DNA of 64,000 nucleotides. Source: Mergibacter septicus. Its GTDB lineage: Bacteria; Pseudomonadota; Gammaproteobacteria; Enterobacterales; Pasteurellaceae. The position numbers and the translations under genes are program-made. The notes under the pieces are model-generated. The model saw only the letters and a program-made list of their open reading frames with translations. It did not search any database and was not told the origin of the DNA. Where the stretch lies: contig NZ_CP022013.1 in the NCBI RefSeq assembly GCF_003265225.1, forward strand, positions 529,001 through 593,000, in the 5' to 3' direction. Every line of letters starts with the position of its first letter. Position 1 is the stretch's first letter. Positions 52,083 to 61,501 of the stretch are shown in pieces.

Positions 52083-53546
52083 TTAATTTGAATTGATTTG
52101 TTGCGATAGCCAAAGTGCTAATTGCGAACGTGAAATTTTTATGCCATTAGTACTCGTATTAGCGAGGTCAAGTGAAAAATAACGGATTGGGAATTTAAAT
52201 TTTTCTAATTTGCCAACTAAATTTTGTTCTAATTGTTGTACTAATGTTAATGAAAATGGTTGTTTGAATGCAATGATTGCAACAGGTCGATGTCCAAATT
52301 CTTGATCGGCTTGTGGTAGGATAAAAACTTGTTCAACATTAGGTTGTTGTAAAATAATTGCTTCAATTTCTTCGGGTTGAATATTCTCACCACCAGAGAT
52401 AAACATATTATCAAACCTGCCTAAAATAAACAATTCGTTATTAATCATCTTGGCTTTGTCTTTGCTTTGATACCAGCCTGTAGCATTGGTTAATGGTCTA
52501 ATTTTTCGATGATTGTTTTTTTGCCAATAACCAAGTGCAAGACAATGACCTTTTAACCAGACTTCCTGTTCAACCAATTTTGTTTGGCGGTGAGGAAGAA
52601 GAAAACCAACACCACTGCTTGTATCACTTTTTTTCGCAAAAACGGTTGATGCCATTTCTGTCATACCATAACCTGAATAACTACAAATACCTAGTTGATG
52701 GAGTTGAGTTGTCAATGCAGTTGGAATATGCGATCCCCCCAGCAGAATATGCTGAATCTGAGGTTGTTGTGGATTTTCGTTCAGATAGCTTAAAAAGCGT
52801 TGTAGTTGGGTTGGTACTAATGAAGCGTGTGTAACTTGGCATAATGCGGCATAAAATTCTTCACCAACTAAGTGAAGTTTTGATGCTTGATGTAACCAAC
52901 GCCAAAGAATTGCCTGCCCAGAAACGTGAAAGAGAGGTAATGATAATAACCAAACACTTTCTGCTTTTACTTGCATTAATTTTACAACACCAGTGGCATT
53001 AGCTAAATGTGCAGTGAGAGTATGTACCGCAGCTTTAGGTTGCCCAGTTGAACCAGATGTAAGTGTGAGGGTTAAAGGACAATTATTTAATATTTCAACA
53101 GGCAAGTTGGTCGTATTATTTAATTGTGTAATTGCAATAGAAAATGGATTTTGTGATTCGTGTGAACAGTCGATTAGATAGTCAATATCATTTTGCTGAC
53201 ACAAAAGATCAATTTTAGATGCAGGAAAATTTGGGTTTAAACACAATATTCTCGCATTGCTATGCAAACTGGCAAGATAATATAGCACTTGGGTAAAACT
53301 GTATTTACCTATCAAAGCAATACCACTGCCTTTTTGTACACCCGCCTGTTTTAAATGCTGGCTTAGTTGTTCGATAAGTGTGTTTAACTCTTGCCAAGTC
53401 AGTTGAGACTTGGTGAATAAAAAAGTTGGATAGCGAGAAGAGATCTCGCTTTTATTTGTATTGGTATTTTTGCTGATTTGCTTTGGCAAAATAATGGCAA
53501 TATCTTGTGGTTTTTGCCTTGTATAGCGTTGCCAGAGAAACATCAT
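52083..53546 (-). CDS. menE: O-succinylbenzoate-CoA ligase
   Basis: A 487-residue acyl-adenylating enzyme of menaquinone synthesis. The AMP-binding P-loop is LTLTSGSTGQPKAAVHT, followed by YSGYGMTEMAST and, in the C-terminal lid, FILGRFDNMFISGGENIQPEEIE. The catalytic Lys region is NGIKISRSQL. It is somewhat longer than the E. coli enzyme (about 450). The start codon overlaps the seqA stop as TAATG, so it is translationally coupled to seqA. Other men genes are not in this window. Confidence 0.94.
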   Translation of the reverse strand: MMFLWQRYTRQKPQDIAIILPKQISKNTNTNKSEISSRYPTFLFTKSQLTWQELNTLIEQLSQHLKQAGVQKGSGIALIGKYSFTQVLYYLASLHSNARILCLNPNFPASKIDLLCQQNDIDYLIDCSHESQNPFSIAITQLNNTTNLPVEILNNCPLTLTLTSGSTGQPKAAVHTLTAHLANATGVVKLMQVKAESVWLLSLPLFHVSGQAILWRWLHQASKLHLVGEEFYAALCQVTHASLVPTQLQRFLSYLNENPQQPQIQHILLGGSHIPTALTTQLHQLGICSYSGYGMTEMASTVFAKKSDTSSGVGFLLPHRQTKLVEQEVWLKGHCLALGYWQKNNHRKIRPLTNATGWYQSKDKAKMINNELFILGRFDNMFISGGENIQPEEIEAIILQQPNVEQVFILPQADQEFGHRPVAIIAFKQPFSLTLVQQLEQNLVGKLEKFKFPIRYFSLDLANTSTNGIKISRSQLALWLSQQINSN

Positions 53547-54154
53547 TAATTTACAAAATAAGGTTTAATTTGTTCAATTAGTTGAGGTGGTAATTGCATT
53601 GCTTGCATTGTGCCTTCTAGCATTAACATTTTTCTTGCACTGTTTGTATTCGTAATTACCCAGTATGGGGTTTCTGGAATTTGTTTTGGCTTAGTGTGAT
53701 TACCAGTAGTGAGTAGCGTTGCTTCATCACGAGCAAAATAGGTTCGTGAACGTCCTACTATTGATTCAACTGCTTGTGCAAAACTCTCAGGGTTAGAGCG
53801 ATAGAGTGCGGTGAGAATCAGTAAAAATCGGTTAACAGTTTTATTTTCATTTTGAAATGTGTTGCTATGAAGTACGGTATTGACACGTTTTACACTTAAA
53901 TTAATCGCATCATCGGATAATTTTTTTATTTTGGGAAAAATCCCTTCATTTGCTGTAATTGAAGTAGGGGTATTTAAAGTGATAGGGAGTTCTTCCTGCT
54001 GATAGGCTAATTTTTTGGTAGAAAGAGGAGCTTGAGAGGCCGAAGGTGGTAAATTAAGGAGACGGCGTAAAATATCTGAAGCACCTTCACCAATTGAACG
54101 TGTATTGCTAGCTAGGTATTGATAAAGTTCATCATCTATTTCTATTGTTCTCAT
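53546..54154 (-). CDS. seqA: Replication-initiation regulator SeqA
   Basis: A 202-residue protein binding hemimethylated GATC sites to delay re-initiation at oriC. The N-terminal oligomerisation domain (MRTIEIDDELYQYLASNTRSIGEG residues 1-24 pattern) joins by a long linker (about 40-90) to the DNA-binding domain with VNRFLLILTALYRSNPESFA and VVGRSRTYFA-type sequence, here VGRSRTYFARDE. It is slightly longer than in E. coli because of the linker. It starts the leftward series and has a promoter at 54195-54222. SeqA implies that Dam methylation operates in this organism. Confidence 0.95.
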   Translation of the reverse strand: MRTIEIDDELYQYLASNTRSIGEGASDILRRLLNLPPSASQAPLSTKKLAYQQEELPITLNTPTSITANEGIFPKIKKLSDDAINLSVKRVNTVLHSNTFQNENKTVNRFLLILTALYRSNPESFAQAVESIVGRSRTYFARDEATLLTTGNHTKPKQIPETPYWVITNTNSARKMLMLEGTMQAMQLPPQLIEQIKPYFVN

Positions 54155-54500
54155 TTTATATTCCCCATTGACTAATTTAATATTTATTTTAACTATTATA
54201 CGAAATTCAAATAAAAATCAAAGAGAGCAACAGATTTTTTCTAAGTTTAAATCTAAAAGCATTTTAAACTGGAATATATTTGGTTATTTTTTGAGTAAAA
54301 ACATCTTGTTAAAGATAAATGTTTTTATTGTTGTTTATTAATAATTATTTAGTTTTATTTTATCACGCTATTATTTAGTTATATAAATTAGAAAGAGTAT
54401 AAACAACCTTATTTGAAAGTGATATTTAGTGCCTAACTTGATTTCACTATTGGGATCTACTAAGGTTAGTAATCCATTTAATTAGTTTAGATATAATGAT
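54155..54500. other. Intergenic region between divergent seqA and ybfF
   Basis: 346 bp of very AT-rich DNA. Apart from the seqA promoter candidate I see no gene, hairpin terminator or RNA. The ybfF promoter is not clear: a perfect TATAAT at 54492-54497 lies too close to the start codon to serve it. Confidence 0.5.
54195..54222 (-). promoter_or_regulatory. Promoter upstream of seqA
   Basis: On the minus strand TTTGAT (54222-54217) and a perfect TATAAT (54200-54195) are 16 bp apart. The start near 54188 gives a leader of about 34 nt. Confidence 0.55.
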
Positions 54501-55295
54501 ATGAAAAAACACTTAAATTTTGATTATTCTCAAAGAGATGAGAGTTCAGCACCAACCTTAGTTTTTATTCATGGATTGTTTGGCGATATGAATAATTTAG
54601 GTGGGATTGCTAAAGCTTTTGCGGATAATTATTCCTTATTGAGAATTGATTTAAGAAATCACGGTAGCAGTTTTCATAGTGATGAAATGAATTACAGTGT
54701 AATGGCAGAAGATCTGTTAATTTTAATTCAAACCTTGAACCTGCATAAAGTCATATTAATTGGTCATTCAATGGGTGGAAAAACAGCAATGGTATTTGCT
54801 GATCGTTACCCTGAATATGTTGCAGGTTTAGTCGTGATTGATATTGCACCTGTGAGTTATCACGCCCATCGACATCATGATGTTTTTCAAGGACTTTTTG
54901 CCGTACAGAAAAGCCAAGTTGCAACACGGCAACAAGCAAAAACTGAAATGGCAAAATATATTAATGATGAGTCTGTACAACAGTTTTTATTAAAATCTTT
55001 TACAACACAATCCCCACAGCGTTTTCGTTTTAATACACAAGTACTTTTTCAACATTATGTCGATATTATGGATTGGCAACCAGTTAAAGTTAATTTACCG
55101 ACTTTATTTATTAAAGGCGGAAATTCAGATTATATTTTGCCCGAATATCGGAATGTTATTATGGAACAGTTTCCACACGCCACCGCTTTTGTTATTGCTG
55201 GTGCAGAACATTGGGTTCACGCTGAAAAACCAGCATCGGTTATTCAAGCAATCAGCAAATTTTTGTCGAAAATAAGAAATTTTGAAGGAAAATAA
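54501..55295 (+). CDS. ybfF: Alpha/beta-hydrolase (YbfF family esterase)
   Basis: A 264-residue esterase with the alpha/beta-hydrolase fold. The oxyanion loop is VFIHGLFGDMNNLGGIA, the nucleophile elbow LIGHSMGGKTAM with the catalytic Ser, an Asp follows in the later strands, and the His is in GAEHWVHAEKP. YbfF acts on acyl-CoA and short esters in vitro; its physiological substrate is unknown. No ribosome-binding site is obvious before the ATG. It is followed by ybfE and fldA on the same strand, the order known from E. coli and Haemophilus. Confidence 0.92.
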   Translation: MKKHLNFDYSQRDESSAPTLVFIHGLFGDMNNLGGIAKAFADNYSLLRIDLRNHGSSFHSDEMNYSVMAEDLLILIQTLNLHKVILIGHSMGGKTAMVFADRYPEYVAGLVVIDIAPVSYHAHRHHDVFQGLFAVQKSQVATRQQAKTEMAKYINDESVQQFLLKSFTTQSPQRFRFNTQVLFQHYVDIMDWQPVKVNLPTLFIKGGNSDYILPEYRNVIMEQFPHATAFVIAGAEHWVHAEKPASVIQAISKFLSKIRNFEGK

Positions 55296-55415
55296 CATTG
55301 CAGTTTTTGTTTAGTAAGTAATTTATGGTATAGTTCGCATTTACAAAAGCTAATTCTTATTAGTTGATTAATTTAGAGATCACTTTAAGTGTATTTGGAC
55401 AGATCGTTGTAAACA

Positions 55416-55700
55416 ATGGCAAAACAAGAAGCAGACTGTATTACGTTAGATCTGTTCGCTAATATTGCAAAAGTTGGACGACCTAAGACAAATCCGTTAA
55501 CTCGGGAACAACAAATTCGGATTAATAAACGAAATCAACTGCGTCGAGATCGTGCGGTGGGGTTGAAAAGAGTTGAACTGAAATTACATACGGCAATGGT
55601 TGAGAAACTTGAAGCGATGGCGGTAGCAGAAAATTTAAATCGTCAACAATTTATTGAACAGATCTTACAAGCATACTTAAATACATATTCGGAGAAATAA
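55416..55700 (+). CDS. ybfE: YbfE family protein (LexA-regulated in E. coli)
   Basis: A 94-residue basic protein of the YbfE family. LDLFANIAKVGRPKTNPLTR and QQIRINKRNQLRRDRAVGLKR are conserved parts, and the C-terminal half resembles a ribbon-helix-helix fold (VELKLHTAMVEKLEAMA then NRQQFIEQIL). In E. coli the gene is in the SOS regulon; I do not see a clear CTG-N10-CAG LexA box just upstream here. Its function is unknown. It lies 12 bp before fldA, so it is probably co-transcribed with it. Confidence 0.85.
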   Translation: MAKQEADCITLDLFANIAKVGRPKTNPLTREQQIRINKRNQLRRDRAVGLKRVELKLHTAMVEKLEAMAVAENLNRQQFIEQILQAYLNTYSEK

Positions 55701-55712
55701 CAGGTATTACTT

Positions 55713-56237
55713 ATGGCAATCGTTGGCTTATTTTATGGAAGCGATACTGGCAATACGGAAAATGTTGCCAAGATGATTCAAAAAAATTTGGGTAGTGAAT
55801 TAGTCGATATTCGTGATATCGCAAAAAGTACCAAGGAAGATATTGAAGCTTATGATTTTATTATGATCGGAATACCAACTTGGTATTATGGCGAAGCTCA
55901 ATGTGATTGGGATGATTTTTTCCCTACTTTAGAACAAATTGATTTTTCAGATAAATTAGTCGCTATCTTTGGCTGTGGTGATCAGGAAGACTATGCTGAA
56001 TATTTCTGTGATGCTATGGGAACGGTGCGTAATATTATTGAACCGAAAGGGGCAACAATCGTTGGGTATTGGTCAACTGAAGGATATAGTTTTGAAGCCT
56101 CTCAAGCATTAGTAGATCAAGAGAACTTTGTTGGGTTATGTATTGATGAGGATCGTCAACCAGAATTAACAGCGACACGAGTAGAACAGTGGTGTAAACA
56201 AGTCTATAACGAAATGTGTTTATCAGAATTAGCCTAA
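55713..56237 (+). CDS. fldA: Flavodoxin 1
   Basis: A 174-residue FMN electron carrier for enzymes such as IspG, IspH and anaerobic activases. The phosphate-binding loop is GSDTGNTENVA. The FMN-flanking aromatic residues lie in PTWYYGEAQCDWDDF and GCGDQEDYAEYFCDAMG. Length is that of long-chain flavodoxins. It follows ybfE and precedes fur, the classical fldA-fur arrangement, but here a terminator separates the two. Confidence 0.96.
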   Translation: MAIVGLFYGSDTGNTENVAKMIQKNLGSELVDIRDIAKSTKEDIEAYDFIMIGIPTWYYGEAQCDWDDFFPTLEQIDFSDKLVAIFGCGDQEDYAEYFCDAMGTVRNIIEPKGATIVGYWSTEGYSFEASQALVDQENFVGLCIDEDRQPELTATRVEQWCKQVYNEMCLSELA

Positions 56238-56299
56238 TTTTTAAGTTAAACTAATAGATAAAAGATATTTTAATTATCGTTTGCATTAAGTATCAAGAT

Positions 56300-56341
56300 A
56301 ATCCATACTAACAAACACGCAAAATTAGTATGGATTTTTTT
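56300..56341 (+). terminator. Terminator after fldA
   Basis: AATCCATACTAA and TTAGTATGGATT (56300-56336) form a 12-bp perfect stem with a 13-nt loop, followed by TTTTT. It separates fldA from fur. Confidence 0.82.
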
Positions 56342-56385
56342 CAACTAGTTGCGAGATGATCAACAATATGACTATAGAGGCGGAT

Positions 56386-56832
56386 ATGGCAATTTCTACT
56401 GAAGAAAATATCAAAATCTTAAAAAAAGTTGGTTTGAAAATTACAGAGCCACGTTTAAAAATCCTTGCACTAATGCAAAAAAGTGATATGCAACATTTCT
56501 CAGCAGAAGACGTTTACAAATTGTTATTAGAAGAAGGAGAAGAAATTGGTTTAGCTACCGTTTATCGTGTATTAAACCAATTTGATGAGGCTGATATTTT
56601 AACACGCCATAATTTTGAAGGAAATAAATCTGTTTTTGAATTAGCACCAAAGAAACACCACGATCATATTATTTGTATGGATTGTGGTAAAGTCTTTGAA
56701 TTTAATGATGATGTCATTGAAAAACGTCAAAAAGAGATCAGTGAACAACACGGAATTAAATTAGCAACTCATAACTTATATTTATATGGTAAATGTTCTG
56801 ATATTGATAATTGTTCAGAACCTAAAAAATAG
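56386..56832 (+). CDS. fur: Ferric uptake regulator Fur
   Basis: A 148-residue metal-dependent repressor. The winged helix is in KKVGLKITEPRLKILALMQ and EIGLATVYRVLNQFDEADI. The metal sites are in the HHDHIICMDCGKVFEF segment and the C-terminal CSDIDNC pair. Earlier in-frame ATGs at 56356 and 56371 exist, but the ATG at 56386 follows AGAGGCGG at a good distance. No convincing 19-bp Fur box was found upstream. It lies 45 bp beyond the fldA terminator. Confidence 0.96.
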   Translation: MAISTEENIKILKKVGLKITEPRLKILALMQKSDMQHFSAEDVYKLLLEEGEEIGLATVYRVLNQFDEADILTRHNFEGNKSVFELAPKKHHDHIICMDCGKVFEFNDDVIEKRQKEISEQHGIKLATHNLYLYGKCSDIDNCSEPKK

Positions 56833-56850
56833 TTGGCGTGAATGAAAATA

Positions 56851-56880
56851 AAAATAGCACCTTAATGGTGCTATTTTTTT
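56851..56880. terminator. Bidirectional terminator between fur and ppiB
   Basis: AAAATAGCACC and GGTGCTATTTT (56851-56877) form an 11-bp perfect stem around TTAAT, with an A-run before and a T-run after, between convergent genes. Confidence 0.9.
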
Positions 56881-56895
56881 ATTAAGTAATGGGTT

Positions 56896-57393
56896 TTAGT
56901 TAATTGTTACAGATGTAATAATAACTTCATCTACGGGAACATCATCGTGCCAACCTTTGCGGGTAGTTTTAACGCTTTTAATTTTATCCACGACGTCCAT
57001 ACCCTCAATCACTTCACCAAAAACACAATATCCCCAACCATGCAGGCTTTCTTCTTTGAAGTTTAAGAAATCGTTATCTTTTACATTAATAAAAAATTGT
57101 GCTGAAGCAGAATGAGGGGCTTGAGTGCGTGCCATTGCAATCGTACCACGTTTATTACTTAAACCATTATTTGCTTCATTTTTAATTGGATCACGGGTGG
57201 TTTTTTCTTTCATATTTGTTCCCGCTTCCATTCCACCACCTTGAATCATAAAACCGTCAATTACACGGTGGAAAATTGTGTTATTATAGAAACCGTCTTT
57301 ACAATAAGTAAGAAAGTTTTCTGCTGTAATAGGTGCTTTATCAAAATTTAATTTAATTTTAATATCGCCGAAATTAGTGTGTAATGTTACCAT
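56896..57393 (-). CDS. ppiB: Peptidyl-prolyl cis-trans isomerase B (cyclophilin)
   Basis: A 165-residue cyclophilin. [18 protein letters not shown] contains the catalytic Arg, and [18 protein letters not shown] is the active-site strand pair. No signal peptide is present, so this is the cytoplasmic form (PpiB) rather than periplasmic PpiA. It is divergent from cysS with a 90-bp gap. The same pair is adjacent in H. influenzae as I recall. Confidence 0.95.
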   Translation of the reverse strand: MVTLHTNFGDIKIKLNFDKAPITAENFLTYCKDGFYNNTIFHRVIDGFMIQGGGMEAGTNMKEKTTRDPIKNEANNGLSNKRGTIAMARTQAPHSASAQFFINVKDNDFLNFKEESLHGWGYCVFGEVIEGMDVVDKIKSVKTTRKGWHDDVPVDEVIITSVTIN

Positions 57394-57483
57394 TATTTTT
57401 TTCCTATTTTGGAGTTAAAAAACAGCTATATTATTCCATAAAATCAAGATATGGTCTATTTGATAAGAGTATAAGGTAGTTAT

Positions 57484-58863
57484 ATGTTAAAAATTTTTAA
57501 TACATTAGAACGAGAAAAAACAGAATTTAAGCCAATTCAGCCTAATAAAGTAGGCATGTATGTTTGTGGTGTAACAGTTTATGATTTATGCCATATCGGT
57601 CATGGACGGACGTTTGTATGTTTTGATGTGATCGCACGTTATTTTCGTTATCTTGGTTATGACTTAACTTATGTACGTAATATTACTGATGTTGACGATA
57701 AGATTATTAAACGAGCAATTGAAAATAAAGAAAATTGTGAACAATTAGTTGATCGCATGGTCGTTGAAATGTATCGAGATTTTGATGCTTTAAATATTCA
57801 ACGTCCTGATTTTGAACCACGAGCAACGCATCATATTAAGGAAATTATTGCCTTAGTTGAAAAACTGATTAATAAAGGGCATGCCTATGTTGCAGACAAT
57901 GGTGATGTAATGTTTGATGTTGATTCTTTTAAAGAGTATGGCAAGCTTTCTCGTCAAGATCTCAGTCAACTTCAGGCTGGAGCTAGAGTTGAAATTAATG
58001 GTATTAAGAAAAATCCAATTGATTTTGTTTTATGGAAAATGTCAAAAGAGAATGAACCAAGCTGGCCTTCTCCGTGGGGAAATGGACGTCCCGGGTGGCA
58101 TATTGAATGTTCTGCAATGAATTGCAAGCAATTAGGTGAACATTTTGATATTCATGGCGGTGGTTCAGATTTAATGTTCCCTCATCATGAAAATGAAATT
58201 GCACAGTCTTGCTGTGCTCACGGTGGAGAATATGTTAACTACTGGATCCATTCAGGTATGATTATGGTAGATAAAGAAAAAATGTCTAAGTCATTAGGTA
58301 ATTTCTTTACTATCAGAGACGTTTTAAACCATTATGCTGGTGAAAGTGTTCGTTATTTTCTGCTTACAGCACATTATCGTAGCCAATTAAATTATAGTGA
58401 AGAAAATTTAAATTTAGCTCATGCAGCATTAGAACGTCTCTATACCGCATTACGTGATACAGATTCAACCGCTGAAGCAAAAGGGTTTGAACAATATGTA
58501 ACAGCGTTTCAAGCCGCAATGGATGATGATTTCAATACACCGGGTGCATTAGCGGTATTGTTTGAAATGGCAAGAGAATTGAATAAATTAAAAACTGAAG
58601 ATAGTCTGCAAGCGAATGCTTTAGCTGCAACAATGCGTCAATTAGCGAGTGTTTTAGGATTATTATATCAAGATCCCGCTACTTTTTTACAAGCAGGGGC
58701 AGATCAAGATCAGATTGCTGAAATTGAAAGATTAATTGCACAACGAAACCAAGCACGTGCGGAAAAAGACTGGGCAACAGCAGATCAAGCTAGAGATAAA
58801 TTGACCGCTTTAGGTATCGTCTTAGAAGATAGTGCAACAGGTACAACTTGGCGAAGAGCTTAA
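57484..58863 (+). CDS. cysS: Cysteinyl-tRNA synthetase
   Basis: A 459-residue class Ia synthetase. The HIGH motif is [10 protein letters not shown] near residue 37, and KMSKS is [11 protein letters not shown]. Zinc ligands include the Cys of [10 protein letters not shown] and the Cys and His of WHIECSAM and the [14 protein letters not shown] region. The C-terminal anticodon-binding helices ([13 protein letters not shown]) end the protein. Length is typical. The sialyltransferase gene starts 39 bp after its stop on the same strand with its own ribosome-binding site. Confidence 0.97.
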   Translation: MLKIFNTLEREKTEFKPIQPNKVGMYVCGVTVYDLCHIGHGRTFVCFDVIARYFRYLGYDLTYVRNITDVDDKIIKRAIENKENCEQLVDRMVVEMYRDFDALNIQRPDFEPRATHHIKEIIALVEKLINKGHAYVADNGDVMFDVDSFKEYGKLSRQDLSQLQAGARVEINGIKKNPIDFVLWKMSKENEPSWPSPWGNGRPGWHIECSAMNCKQLGEHFDIHGGGSDLMFPHHENEIAQSCCAHGGEYVNYWIHSGMIMVDKEKMSKSLGNFFTIRDVLNHYAGESVRYFLLTAHYRSQLNYSEENLNLAHAALERLYTALRDTDSTAEAKGFEQYVTAFQAAMDDDFNTPGALAVLFEMARELNKLKTEDSLQANALAATMRQLASVLGLLYQDPATFLQAGADQDQIAEIERLIAQRNQARAEKDWATADQARDKLTALGIVLEDSATGTTWRRA

Positions 58864-58902
58864 GAGCAAATTCTATTTTATTTATCAAAAAGGAAAACAG
58901 AA

Positions 58903-60177
58903 ATGTTGAAAGATATTTTCAAGAAAATAGGGTTGTATCTTTTATTATTTGTTGGATTATCCCAACAATTATCAGCAAAAAATATTACCGTTTATTTAGA
59001 TTATGCAACTTTGCCTGCATTAAATACATTGTTAGACTTTGCTCAAAATAAAGATGATCGCTCAACAGTACGGATTTTTGGACTTTCACGTTTTCCATTA
59101 AGCCAAGAGATTGTTGATCAATATCCAGCTGGTGTGATTAAAGTAGCTAAGATGAAACGTAATGATCAAACAGATTTTGATCAGTTATTGTTTAAAGAGA
59201 TTGAAGATTCAAAAGAAACAGTGAATTTAACTATCTATGCGAACTTGACTTGGGCGGCGAAAATGTTAAGCCCATTAGCTGCTTATATGCACACCCACCC
59301 AAATAAAGTAAAGATTAAACATTTGTATTTATATGATGATGGATCGGGGGATTATTTAGCACTGTACCAAAATAGAAATAAAAATATTCAGCAGGAATTA
59401 GAGCAAGCTGAAAAACTGTTACCTTACCTACTTGTGGCGAAAGAAAAAGAATTTTCAGCTGAACAATTTAATTTGCCTGCATTTTATCGTTATGTTTGGC
59501 ACAAATCCGTTCCAACTACTTACATTATGTTACGTCCAGATTATTTAACTAAAGATCCATTAATGCAACCGTTGAAAACTTATTTAGGAGATCGGATTGA
59601 ACAAATGGATTGGACAAAATATCAGCATTTAACAGCAGAACAACAACAATTCTTTTTACAATTAGTTGGCTTTACACCTGAAATTAAGCATTCATTGGAG
59701 ACAAAACAGAAAAAGTTTGTTTTCACTGGTACCACAACGTGGTTAGGAGATAGTAAAGATCGGGAATATTATGCTAAAGCTCAAACCAATATTTTAAATA
59801 ATTTTATTCAACCGAATGGCGCTTTATATATTGGGGAAGGGTATCAAAATTATTTTAAAGGACATCCTAGAGGTTTAGATATTAATGATTATATTTTAGC
59901 TCATACGAAAGAATTGATTAATATTTCAGCAAATATTCCATTTGAATTATTAATTATGACTGACTTACTCCCTGAAAAAGTAGGTGGTATGGCGAGTTCA
60001 CTTTATTTTTCTTTACCCGAAAAGAATATTAGTCACCTTATTTTTACTACGAGTAAAGAAGTAAAAACAGCTTTAGATGCCTTTAATACCGATTTATTAA
60101 AGATGATGTTGTTATTAGAGATAGTAAAGCCAGAACAAGTGGTATTTTGGGATCAATTACCGCAGCTTCCACAATAA
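58903..60177 (+). CDS. GT80 family sialyltransferase (PmST1-like)
   Basis: A 424-residue protein closely resembling Pasteurella multocida PmST1 as I remember it. It begins with a membrane or signal helix (LYLLLFVGLSQQLSA). NITVYLDYATLPALN starts the first Rossmann domain. YDDGS (144-148) carries the general base (D146, matching PmST1 D141). KGHPRG has H321 (PmST1 H311), and E348 and SS at 365-366 match E338 and S355-S356. PmST1 is multifunctional: it transfers sialic acid from CMP-sialic acid and also has sialidase and trans-sialidase activity. It probably sialylates surface lipooligosaccharide. The glycan locus lies about 47 kb away. Confidence 0.92.
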   Translation: MLKDIFKKIGLYLLLFVGLSQQLSAKNITVYLDYATLPALNTLLDFAQNKDDRSTVRIFGLSRFPLSQEIVDQYPAGVIKVAKMKRNDQTDFDQLLFKEIEDSKETVNLTIYANLTWAAKMLSPLAAYMHTHPNKVKIKHLYLYDDGSGDYLALYQNRNKNIQQELEQAEKLLPYLLVAKEKEFSAEQFNLPAFYRYVWHKSVPTTYIMLRPDYLTKDPLMQPLKTYLGDRIEQMDWTKYQHLTAEQQQFFLQLVGFTPEIKHSLETKQKKFVFTGTTTWLGDSKDREYYAKAQTNILNNFIQPNGALYIGEGYQNYFKGHPRGLDINDYILAHTKELINISANIPFELLIMTDLLPEKVGGMASSLYFSLPEKNISHLIFTTSKEVKTALDAFNTDLLKMMLLLEIVKPEQVVFWDQLPQLPQ

Positions 60178-60233
60178 TTATATTTTGGAGAATGATGAAT
60201 AAACAACTAAAGATACCGACTTATCTTTGATTA

Positions 60234-60270
60234 AAATAGGACTGAATATTTATATCCAGTCCTATTTTTT
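60234..60270. terminator. Bidirectional terminator between the GT80 gene and hmp
   Basis: AAATAGGACTG and CAGTCCTATTT (60234-60267) form an 11-bp perfect stem with a 12-nt loop, followed by TTT, between convergent genes. Confidence 0.85.
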
Positions 60271-60281
60271 ATAGGAGAATA

Positions 60282-61481
60282 TTAATTTAATGCTACACCA
60301 CCAGTATTGAATGCTTCGAGGTGAATTTGTGTTGTAGGTACACCTAAATTTACTAAAGATTGATACTGTGCTTGCATAAATGCTAATGGACCACAAAGGT
60401 AATAATCAGCCTCTTTTGGTAAGAGCGAGGTTGGAATCTGGCTTAAATTTAAATGTCCTGTAGCATCAGCTTGCGGATCTTCCTCTTCATAAACTGTGAA
60501 GGTGCTGACATTTGAATATTGTACTTTTAAGTTATTAACGTGATTTTTCATTGCGTGTACATCCGCATTACGGCAAGCGTGAATAAAACTCACTGGTGAA
60601 GGTACATTTTGTTCCACAAGCTGGTTAAGCATTGCAATCATTGGTGTCAAGCCCACACCACCGCTAATAAATACATTTGGTTTTTGGCTATCAATTAAGA
60701 AAAAGTTACCTGTTGGTGCTGTTGCCTCAATTTCCTCACCTTCATTTAATCCGTGTAAAACGGTTGAAACCCAACCACCTGCAAGCTCACCTTTTGGATC
60801 TTCACGTTTTACGGAAATGCGTAAGTATTCTGATTTTGGATTATCTGAAAGTGTATATTGACGTGGCTGTTTTAAGCCTAATTCTGGAACGAAAACACGT
60901 ACAGAGATATATTGCCCCACTTTATAGGTTGGTAAATCCCCACCATCAGTAGGTTGTAGATAGAATGAGGTAATTTCACTGCTTTCTTCGACTTTTTTAG
61001 CAATTTTAAATTTACGCCAGCCTAACCAACTTCCTTTGGTTTGTTGGTGTTCGTCATAAATTGCTTTTTCAGTGCTGATTAAAATTTCTGCTAATTGATG
61101 ATATGCGACTTTCCAGGCTTCGATTAGAGGATCGTCCATTGAAATTTGTAAAACTTCACTAATAGAGTGTAGTAGATTACTGCCAACAATATCATAATCT
61201 GGAGCTTGAATATCCAAGCTAACGTGTTTATGAGCCATTAATTCAACAGCTGGCAATAGTACTGCAGGATTTTCAATATTTTCGGCATAGGCTAGTACTG
61301 CATTAGCTAAAGAACGAGCTTGTGCTCCGCTACGTTGATGCCCTAGATTAAAGACTTCTTTTAATTCGGGATGATTGGTAAGCATTCTATTGTAAAAATA
61401 AGAAGTCAATGCGACACCATTTTCACGTAATACTGGCACAGTAGCCTTTATTAATTCAATTTGATTTGCTGTTAATGACAT
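60282..61481 (-). CDS. hmp: Flavohemoglobin (nitric oxide dioxygenase)
   Basis: A 399-residue NO-detoxifying enzyme. The N-terminal globin holds the proximal His in MAHKHVSLD (H86) and the distal Tyr in SYFYNRM (Y30). The FAD domain has RQYTLSDNP, and the NAD domain has ISGGVGLTPMIAML and a YLCGPLAFM segment. Length is typical. It oxidises NO to nitrate with O2 and NAD(P)H. An imperfect 11-1-11 inverted repeat lies just upstream of the start and may bind NsrR. It converges on the sialyltransferase gene. Confidence 0.96.
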   Translation of the reverse strand: MSLTANQIELIKATVPVLRENGVALTSYFYNRMLTNHPELKEVFNLGHQRSGAQARSLANAVLAYAENIENPAVLLPAVELMAHKHVSLDIQAPDYDIVGSNLLHSISEVLQISMDDPLIEAWKVAYHQLAEILISTEKAIYDEHQQTKGSWLGWRKFKIAKKVEESSEITSFYLQPTDGGDLPTYKVGQYISVRVFVPELGLKQPRQYTLSDNPKSEYLRISVKREDPKGELAGGWVSTVLHGLNEGEEIEATAPTGNFFLIDSQKPNVFISGGVGLTPMIAMLNQLVEQNVPSPVSFIHACRNADVHAMKNHVNNLKVQYSNVSTFTVYEEEDPQADATGHLNLSQIPTSLLPKEADYYLCGPLAFMQAQYQSLVNLGVPTTQIHLEAFNTGGVALN

Positions 61482-61501
61482 AAAAATACCTTTTGCTTTT
61501 T

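Noticed and set aside
54492-54497. Perfect TATAAT upstream of ybfF as its promoter
   Set aside because: It ends 3 bp before the start codon, so transcription would begin inside the gene, and there is no fitting -35 box.
56255-56280. Possible Fur box between fldA and fur
   Set aside because: The partial symmetry (GATATTTTAATTATC) has the wrong spacing between halves and too few matches to the 19-bp consensus.
60193-60231. 12-codon frame after the GT80 sialyltransferase with GGAG upstream
   Set aside because: Too short to support, lies just before a terminator, and its peptide resembles nothing I know.
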